Shown here piece by piece: positions 5,612 to 10,688 of a stretch of 10,688 nucleotides of DNA (position 1 is the first letter of the stretch; the number at the start of each line of letters is the position of its first letter). The translations under genes and the position numbers were made by a program. The notes below the pieces were generated by a model. The model worked only from the letters and a program-made list of their open reading frames with translations. It was not told where the DNA came from and made no database searches. This DNA is from JAHEEL01 sp964581295 (lineage in GTDB: Bacteria > Actinomycetota > Acidimicrobiia > Spongiisociales > UBA5794). The DNA lies in NCBI GenBank assembly GCA_964581295.1, contig CAZONX010000075.1, positions 1 through 10,688 of the forward strand, in the 5' to 3' direction.

Positions 5612-5747
5612 GTGCTGTGTCCACNNNNNNNNNNNNNNNNNNNNNNNNNNNNNNNNNNNNNNNNNNNNNNNNNNNNNNNNNNNNNNNNNNNNNNNNNNNN
5701 NNNNNNNNNNNNNNNNNNNNNNNNCCAAGGGTTGGTGGACACAGCAC
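5612..5747. repeat. 13-bp perfect inverted repeat flanking the assembly gap
   Basis: GTGCTGTGTCCAC (5612-5624) directly abuts the left edge of the N-run. Its exact reverse complement GTGGACACAGCAC is at 5735-5747, 10 nt after the right edge and directly before the TAGCCT box of the ATPase operon. Similarity stops sharply outside the 13 bp. It could be paired operators between divergent genes, terminal repeats of a small element hidden in the gap, or sequence that made the assembler break. Confidence 0.75.
5625..5724. other. Assembly gap (100 N)
   Basis: Exactly 100 N, the conventional length for a scaffold gap of unknown size. Any translation across it is meaningless. The intergenic region 5534-5759 that contains it shows only promoter signals and the 13-bp inverted repeat, but more sequence, including a gene, could be missing here. 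Confidence 0.99.
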
Positions 5748-5753
5748 TAGCCT
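5748..5753 (+). promoter_or_regulatory. -10 box (TAGCCT) for the leaderless ATPase operon
   Basis: TAGCCT is followed by exactly 6 nt and the ATG at 5760, matching the other leaderless starts of the window. It directly follows the right arm of the 13-bp inverted repeat, so a protein bound to that repeat would cover the promoter. Confidence 0.6.
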
Positions 5754-5759
5754 CGGACC

Positions 5760-6620
5760 ATGCTCGATCGACGCCTCCTTCTCGTGTCCGGAAAGGGCGG
5801 TGTGGGCAAGTCGGCGATTGCCGCCGCACTCGGCATCGTGGCGGCACGCCGCGGCATGCAAGTGCTCGCGATTTCGATGACCGACCCGGTCGGCCTCGCG
5901 GCGCACTTCGGCGTCCCGGAACTCACCTATGACCCCCTGCAGATCCGTCCCGGCCTCCATGCAGCGTTGGTCGATCGCTCTCGAGCCCTCGACGAGTACC
6001 TGGGGCTGCAACTCCAGGTCGTCCGGTCGCTCCCAACGCGCCAGCTCTCGAATGCGCTCAGCGTCCTTGCCGACACCGCACCCGGCATCCGCGAGATCGT
6101 CACGATGGGAAAGCCGGTCTTTGAGGTGTGGCGTGAAGAGTGGGACCTGGTGATCGCCGACGCCCCGGCTCTTGGTCAGCTCCAGTCGTACCTCGCCGCT
6201 CCGCAGACCATTACCGGACTGGTGCCGACGGGGGCAGTCCAGGAACAGGCAGCCCGGCTGGAATCGACCCTCTCGGACCCGGCGATCAGCGGCTTGCTGC
6301 TGGTCACGATCCCCGAGGAACTCGCGGTCGTCGAGACACGAGAGGCCATCGCCCACATCGACTCGCACCGTCAGATCCTGATCGCGGGCGTGGTCGCCAA
6401 CCGGGTACTCGAACCGCTCGGAATCCCCACGGCAACGGTTGCTTCCGTTGCGGATGGTGCCCCGCGAGCGGCGGGCCTTCTCCATTCCGGCCTCGTCGAC
6501 GCACAGAAGATTTGGCTCGATTCGCTTCCCGACGATCCGCGCCTTCCGTTCCTCTTCGGCTTCCACACACCGGCCGAGGTCACCGAACGCCTCGCCGAGA
6601 TGTGCGAGGACTTCGCATGA
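5760..6620 (+). CDS. ArsA/Get3-like ATPase, first subunit
   Basis: This 286-residue P-loop ATPase belongs to the ArsA/Get3 (anion-transporting ATPase) branch of the SIMIBI class. Its Walker A is of the deviant type, GKGGVGKS (11-18), including the signature lysine K12. DLVIADAPALG (129-139) is the switch II-like block, where family members usually have DAPPTG. TAPGIREIVTMGKPVFEV (106-123) is also typical of the actinobacterial form. There is no metal-binding cysteine triad of ArsA, so arsenite pumping is unlikely. From memory, the closest known relatives are the mycobacterial Rv3679/Rv3680 pair, described as Get3-like. A role in handling membrane proteins or other cargo is inference. The gene is first of a two-gene operon whose stop overlaps the next start. 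The start 5760 lies 6 nt after a TAGCCT box. Confidence 0.88.
   Translation: MLDRRLLLVSGKGGVGKSAIAAALGIVAARRGMQVLAISMTDPVGLAAHFGVPELTYDPLQIRPGLHAALVDRSRALDEYLGLQLQVVRSLPTRQLSNALSVLADTAPGIREIVTMGKPVFEVWREEWDLVIADAPALGQLQSYLAAPQTITGLVPTGAVQEQAARLESTLSDPAISGLLLVTIPEELAVVETREAIAHIDSHRQILIAGVVANRVLEPLGIPTATVASVADGAPRAAGLLHSGLVDAQKIWLDSLPDDPRLPFLFGFHTPAEVTERLAEMCEDFA
6605..6610 (+). promoter_or_regulatory. Ribosome binding site of the second ATPase, inside the first gene
   Basis: CGAGGA lies 6 nt before the ATG at 6617, and the ATGA overlap joins the two genes. Translational coupling is therefore likely, which would keep the two subunits in similar amounts. Confidence 0.6.
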
Positions 6621-7669
6621 GCCGAGACACGCACACGATTATCGTGACCGGAGCCGGCGGCGTGGGAAAAACGACCATTTCCGCCGCGATGGCGATTCGG
6701 ATGGCCGGACCCGACCGACGCACGGTGGTGATGACGGTCGACCCGGCACGTCGCCTCGCCGACGCGCTCGATCTGCACGAACTATCGAACGAACCCTCTC
6801 CCGTCCCCGGGGTGACGGGATTGTGGGCGTCCACGCTCGACGCGAGCGCATCGTGGGAGGGCGTCGTCCACCGGTACAGCGAGCCAGAGGTAGCCGACCG
6901 GCTTCTCACCAACCACTACTTCCGGGCCATCGCTGACCGCTTCCCGGCAGCTCAGGCGTTCGCCGCAACAGAGACTATGTCCACGATGATCGAGTCGGGC
7001 AGGTGGGACGCGATCGTCGTCGATACGCCGCCTTCGGCCGGGGGCCTCGACTTCTTTCTCGCTCCGTCCCAGACCGCCGACCTCGTCGGAGGGAAGCTGC
7101 TTCACTGGCTCACCGGAGCCCAGCTCCCAGGACGCCGCTTCCTCTATCGATTCACCGGCCGCCCGATTCTCAAGATCGCCGACACCATTCTCGGCGGCGC
7201 GCTCCTCGAAGACGTGGCTGAGTTCCTCCTTGACCTACGCACCATGCACGACCAGCTGGCCGCGCGCGCCGCCACGATCCAACGCCACCAGCAACGCGCC
7301 ACCACCATGGTCGTGACCACGGCAGACCCTGCACCCGTCACTGAGGTGCTGCGCTTCTTCGAGGAGCTGACCGAGGTGGCGGTCGAGCCATCCGCAGTCC
7401 TCCTCAACCGCGCCCTGCCCGTCGAGTGGGCAGACGCCTCCCGACGCCCGATTCGAGATATTCCAGACCCGGAGGTCCGCGCGATTCTCAAAGCAAACCT
7501 GGTCAGGTGGGGTGGCGAGGCGCGACGGCAGGCCACCGCGCTCGAGGGAATCGCAGGCCGCTACGGCGTGCCGTTGTTCACCGTCCCGTGGGTGGCCAAG
7601 CCGCCAACCGCCGTCGGCAACCTCACCTGGCTTCTCGACGGCGTCGCGGGGCTCGACGACCTGCTCTGA
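6617..7669 (+). CDS. ArsA/Get3-like ATPase, second subunit
   Basis: This 350-residue partner of the preceding ATPase carries Walker A GAGGVGKT (12-19), TVDPARRLADAL (40-51), a switch II-like VVDTPPSAGGLDFFLAP (134-150) and VVTTADPAPVTEVLRFFEEL (232-251). The first lysine of the KGGVGK signature is alanine here (A13). That lysine normally reaches across the dimer to the partner's nucleotide, so this subunit should contribute differently from the first one in a heterodimer. My recollection is that second-subunit homologues in other actinobacteria also lack this lysine, so it is probably a family trait and not damage. The insert between about 160 and 200 is rich in hydrophobic residues (LLHWLTGAQL, ILGGALLEDV) and may be where cargo binds, by analogy with Get3. 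The gene overlaps the previous one by 4 nt and abuts dnaE stop-to-stop. Confidence 0.88.
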   Translation: MSRDTHTIIVTGAGGVGKTTISAAMAIRMAGPDRRTVVMTVDPARRLADALDLHELSNEPSPVPGVTGLWASTLDASASWEGVVHRYSEPEVADRLLTNHYFRAIADRFPAAQAFAATETMSTMIESGRWDAIVVDTPPSAGGLDFFLAPSQTADLVGGKLLHWLTGAQLPGRRFLYRFTGRPILKIADTILGGALLEDVAEFLLDLRTMHDQLAARAATIQRHQQRATTMVVTTADPAPVTEVLRFFEELTEVAVEPSAVLLNRALPVEWADASRRPIRDIPDPEVRAILKANLVRWGGEARRQATALEGIAGRYGVPLFTVPWVAKPPTAVGNLTWLLDGVAGLDDLL

Positions 7670-7672
7670 TCA
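7667..7672. other. Palindrome TGATCA holding two back-to-back stop codons
   Basis: TGA at 7667-7669 ends the second ATPase on the plus strand. TCA at 7670-7672, read on the minus strand as TGA, ends dnaE. There is no intergenic base and no visible terminator hairpin between these convergent genes. Confidence 0.9.
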
Positions 7673-10600
7673 GAGGACGACCGATGGACCGAAGAGCTCG
7701 CGCAGCTCGGCGAACAACGCCGTTCGAGGCTCGACCCGGTGGTCGGTGCCGAGCTGGATGACCCGCTCGTCGTTCTCCGACATCATGTGCAAGAAGACGC
7801 CAGCGTTGCCCGGATGGTTTGCGAGCACGGCTCGCAACTGTTCGACGGTGGCGCGAGACATTCGAGTCGCCGGCACGCGCAGCCGAACAACGGAATCGAG
7901 ATCGAATCGCGGCTCTTGGATCTGCTGGGCGATCATCTTGACGTCATCGCCGCGGTGGTCGACCCTCCCCGTGATCACAAGCACGGCATCCTCTCGGATC
8001 GTTGGACCGAACTCAGCGACGGTGCGCGGGAAGCAGACCACCTCGATCGACCCTTGGAGATCTTCGAAGCTGAAGAAGTACATCGGGTCGCCGGCCTTCG
8101 TGTAGCGGGTGTTGAGCGCACCGACCACACCGCCGATTGTCGCCGTCGCCTTGTCCTCCATCTCCCACATGCCGGGAACCGACGTCGAGCACATCGCTTC
8201 GATCGTCTTTTCGATACCGAGCAACGGATGGTCCGACACGTAGAGCCCGAGCATCTCCTTCTCGAAACCAAGTTGGATTTTCTTGTCCCACTGCACTTCG
8301 GGTACGACGAGCCCGACCTCTTCGACACCGCCGTCGTCGCCTCCGAACAGGCTGTACTGACCCATATCCTCGGCGCGGCGACGAGCGATGGTGGCGTCGA
8401 GCGTATCGTGCGCGACTTCGAGGAGTCCGCGCCGGCTGTGGCCGACCGAATCGAACGCTCCGGCCTTGATCAGCGATTCGACGGTTCGTTTGTTCAGCGC
8501 ACTCACATCGACACGGTCGACAAAGTCGCTGAAGTCGCTGAATGGCCCGTCCTCGCTTCGTTCAGCGACGATCTGAGCGACGACGGCCTCTCCGACGTTG
8601 CGAACGGCCGACAACCCGAATGCGATCGAACCGTCGACACCGACGAAGTCGGACTCGGACACGTTCACATCAGGGACGTGCACCGGGATACCCATGATGC
8701 GGCATTCGTGGAGGTAGATCGCGGTCTTGTCCTTGTCGCGTTTCACGGCAGTGAGCAATGCGGCCATGAATTCGGCCGGGTAGTGAGCCTTGAGCCAGGC
8801 CGTTTGGTACGCGATGAGGGCGTACGCCGCGGAGTGTGACTTGTTGAAGCCGTAGCCGGCGAAGTGTTCGATGAAGCCGAAGAGGCTTTCGCCCAGCGCC
8901 TCCGGATGCCCATTGTTGATGCACCCGGCCACGAAGGCAGCCTTCTGCTCCCTCATCACCGCCGGGATCTTCTTGCCCATGGCCTTGCGGAGCATGTCCG
9001 CCTCGACCATTGAGAAGCCGGCCATCTTCTGGGCGGTCTGCATGACCTGCTCCTGGAAGACCATGATGCCGAACGTGTCGGAGAGGATCTCCGCGAGGTC
9101 GTCGTGCGGGTATTCGATCTCCGCCTTGCCGTTCTTGCGGTCGGCATATTCGAGGTGCATTCCGGCGCCGAGCGGACCCGGGCGGTAGAGCGCATTCAGG
9201 GCGATCAGGTGCTCGAACACCTCAGGCCTGAGATTCCGCATGAGCGCACGCATCGGGCCGCCCTCGAACTGGAACACACCCATCGAATCACCGCGCTGGA
9301 GCATCTCAAACACGACGGGATCATCGAGCGGCACCGCGTCGATATCAGGCCGCACACCGGAATTGCGTTCGATCAGCTCGAGCGCTCGCTCGATGGTGGT
9401 GAGGGTGCGAAGTCCGAGGAAGTCCACCTTGAGCAGACCGAGCGCTTCAACACCGTGCATCTCGTACTGGGTGACGACTTCAGCTCCATCCCCCTTGCGC
9501 TGCACCGGAACGACGTCGGTGAGCGGATCGGGCGAGATCACCACCGCGGCGGCATGGATCGAGTCCTGCCGGCGGAGTCCCTCGAGTCCACGTGCGGTCT
9601 CGACCACCTCGCGGGTGATCGCGTCGGATTCGTAGAGTTCGCGCAATCCCGCTCCGGCCTGGAAGTGGTCGCGATCGGCTTGGGCAGCCTCCCGGCCGGG
9701 GTCGACGAGGCACTGCACCAGCGTCGCGTCCTTGCCAAGGATCGGCGGCGGCATGAGCTTCGCAGCGCGATCCCCAACGCCGTAGGAATGGCCGAGCACG
9801 CGCGCAGCGTCCCGGATCGCCTGCTTGCCCTTGATCGTCGAGAACGTGATGATCTGGGCGACATGATCGGATCCATAGCGCTCAGCGCAGTACTGGATCA
9901 TCTCTCCGCGATAGCGCTCATCGAAATCCATGTCGATGTCCGGCATCTGACGCCGGCCGGGGTTCAGGAATCGCTCGAAGATCAAGCCATAGGCGATGGG
10001 GTCGAGGTCGGTGATTTCGAGGGCGTATGCCACGATCGACCCCGCGGCGCTGCCGCGGCCCGGCCCCGTACGAATGCCGCGCTTTCGGGCGTGCTGGATC
10101 AGATCCCAAACGATGAGGAAGTAGGCGGAGAACCCCATCTCGGCGATGACGCGCAACTCATGCTCGATGCGCTCCGAGGTCTCCGCATCGAGCTCGCCGT
10201 AGCGCTGCCGCGCGCCTTCCATCACGAGATCGCGGAGGTGACCATCCTCGTTCGTGCCTTCCGGGACCGGGAACTGCGGAAGCAGAATCTTTCCGAACTC
10301 GAGATGGGTATCGACCCGTTCGGCGATCAGCAGCGAGTTGTCAGTGGCTCCCGGATAGCGGTCGGCGGGGAATCGGTCGCGCATCTCGCGTGCGGTCTTG
10401 ATGTAGAACTCGTCGGATGAGAAGCGGAACCGGTCCGGGTCGCTCTTGTTCGCTCCGGTCTGGATACACAACAGCGCATCGTGGGCGTCGGCCTCGTGGG
10501 CGTACGTGTAGTGGCTGTCGTTCGACGCAAGCAACGGCGCACCGATGTCCTTGGAAAGCTGGAGCAGGTCATCCATGATCCGCCGCTGGCCTTCGATTCC

Positions 10601-10688
10601 GTGATCCTGGACCTCGATGAACCAGTTGTCCCGCCCGAAGATGTCCTGGTACATCGCGGCCGCCTCACGCGCGGCGTCGTAGTCGCGT
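7670..10688 (-). CDS. dnaE: DNA polymerase III alpha subunit (N-terminus outside the window)
   Basis: This is the replicative polymerase catalytic subunit, acting at the fork with the beta clamp. About 1005 residues are present and the frame stays open to the window edge. A typical DnaE is about 1170 residues, so roughly 150-200 N-terminal residues, most of the PHP domain, are missing. The PHP end includes LLASNDSHYTYAHEADAHDALL (about 10510-10530 and on). The palm contains GPGRGSAAGSIVAY and PDIDMDFD (9920-9943), whose second and third aspartates match the first two catalytic residues of E. coli DnaE. The third catalytic aspartate is in KVDFLGLRTLT (near 9424). The helix-hairpin-helix region carries GYGFNKSHSAAYALIAYQTAWLKAHYP (about 8790-8870). 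The OB fold (TIGGVVGALNTRYTKAGDPMYFF to VVCFP) lies near 8030-8150, with a short C-terminal domain after it. All core motifs are intact. The first in-frame ATG at 10654 is not the true start. Confidence 0.97.
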   Translation of the reverse strand, partial: RDYDAAREAAAMYQDIFGRDNWFIEVQDHGIEGQRRIMDDLLQLSKDIGAPLLASNDSHYTYAHEADAHDALLCIQTGANKSDPDRFRFSSDEFYIKTAREMRDRFPADRYPGATDNSLLIAERVDTHLEFGKILLPQFPVPEGTNEDGHLRDLVMEGARQRYGELDAETSERIEHELRVIAEMGFSAYFLIVWDLIQHARKRGIRTGPGRGSAAGSIVAYALEITDLDPIAYGLIFERFLNPGRRQMPDIDMDFDERYRGEMIQYCAERYGSDHVAQIITFSTIKGKQAIRDAARVLGHSYGVGDRAAKLMPPPILGKDATLVQCLVDPGREAAQADRDHFQAGAGLRELYESDAITREVVETARGLEGLRRQDSIHAAAVVISPDPLTDVVPVQRKGDGAEVVTQYEMHGVEALGLLKVDFLGLRTLTTIERALELIERNSGVRPDIDAVPLDDPVVFEMLQRGDSMGVFQFEGGPMRALMRNLRPEVFEHLIALNALYRPGPLGAGMHLEYADRKNGKAEIEYPHDDLAEILSDTFGIMVFQEQVMQTAQKMAGFSMVEADMLRKAMGKKIPAVMREQKAAFVAGCINNGHPEALGESLFGFIEHFAGYGFNKSHSAAYALIAYQTAWLKAHYPAEFMAALLTAVKRDKDKTAIYLHECRIMGIPVHVPDVNVSESDFVGVDGSIAFGLSAVRNVGEAVVAQIVAERSEDGPFSDFSDFVDRVDVSALNKRTVESLIKAGAFDSVGHSRRGLLEVAHDTLDATIARRRAEDMGQYSLFGGDDGGVEEVGLVVPEVQWDKKIQLGFEKEMLGLYVSDHPLLGIEKTIEAMCSTSVPGMWEMEDKATATIGGVVGALNTRYTKAGDPMYFFSFEDLQGSIEVVCFPRTVAEFGPTIREDAVLVITGRVDHRGDDVKMIAQQIQEPRFDLDSVVRLRVPATRMSRATVEQLRAVLANHPGNAGVFLHMMSENDERVIQLGTDHRVEPRTALFAELRELFGPSVVL

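Noticed and set aside
5442..6566. Minus-strand frame of 374 codons spanning the gap
   Set aside because: It crosses the N-run, so the frame is arbitrary, and the remainder is antisense to the first ATPase.
5760..6620. Arsenite efflux ATPase (true ArsA)
   Set aside because: No metal-site cysteines are present, the two halves are separate genes, and no arsB, arsC or arsR is nearby. A Get3-like role is more plausible.
7739..8839. Long plus-strand open frame (366 codons) opposite dnaE
   Set aside because: It is exactly antisense to well-conserved DnaE sequence, and the product has no recognisable domain. Long antisense frames are expected in GC-rich genes.
9104..10420. Plus-strand open frame of 438 codons opposite dnaE
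   Set aside because: It covers the DnaE catalytic motifs on the other strand. The product is low-complexity in Arg/His/Asp and is a mirror of the real gene's codon pattern.
1..10688. CRISPR array, tRNA, IS element or phage genes
   Set aside because: I looked for regular direct repeats, cloverleaf-like sequences and transposase or integrase motifs and saw none.

Overview
The window is a GC-rich stretch from a draft actinobacterial scaffold. The evidence is the codon use (third positions mostly G or C), an actinobacterial-type pair of ArsA/Get3-like ATPases, a PHP-type DnaE, and mRNA starts that look leaderless. An Acidimicrobiia-like member of Actinomycetota is my best guess, but no marker in the window fixes the class. 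A run of exactly 100 N (5625-5724) is a scaffold gap of conventional length, so the true distance across it is unknown.

Layout. Positions 1-136 hold what looks like the tail of a forward gene. A minus-strand zinc-independent alcohol dehydrogenase/quinone-reductase family protein (137-1150) is divergent from a small membrane protein (1262-1606). A perfect 20-bp inverted repeat brackets the shared control region. Xanthine phosphoribosyltransferase (1698-2264) and an EamA-type ten-helix transporter (2352-3236) follow on the plus strand, each with its own promoter. A small minus-strand membrane protein (3230-3490) is divergent from a 555-residue protein made of two degenerate ThyX-like halves (3560-5227). 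A purine-rich hairpin then separates that gene from a convergent 70-residue protein (5321-5533, minus). Across the gap, two ArsA/Get3-like ATPases (5760-6620, 6617-7669) form an operon with overlapping start and stop. They run stop-to-stop into the minus-strand dnaE (7670-10688), whose N-terminus lies outside the window.

How the genes work together. These are mostly single-gene or two-gene units for housekeeping: purine salvage, small-molecule export, redox, membrane-protein or cargo handling, and replication. The two ATPases are the clearest functional partnership and probably form a heteromer.

The most distinctive signals are: (i) four plus-strand genes with a TAnnnT box exactly 6 nt before ATG, plus two close variants, which point to leaderless transcription; (ii) the tandem ThyX-like protein, whose two halves keep complementary parts of the ThyX signature; (iii) inverted repeats in two divergent intergenic regions, one of them abutting the assembly gap. 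I see no CRISPR array, tRNA, rRNA, transposase or phage gene.
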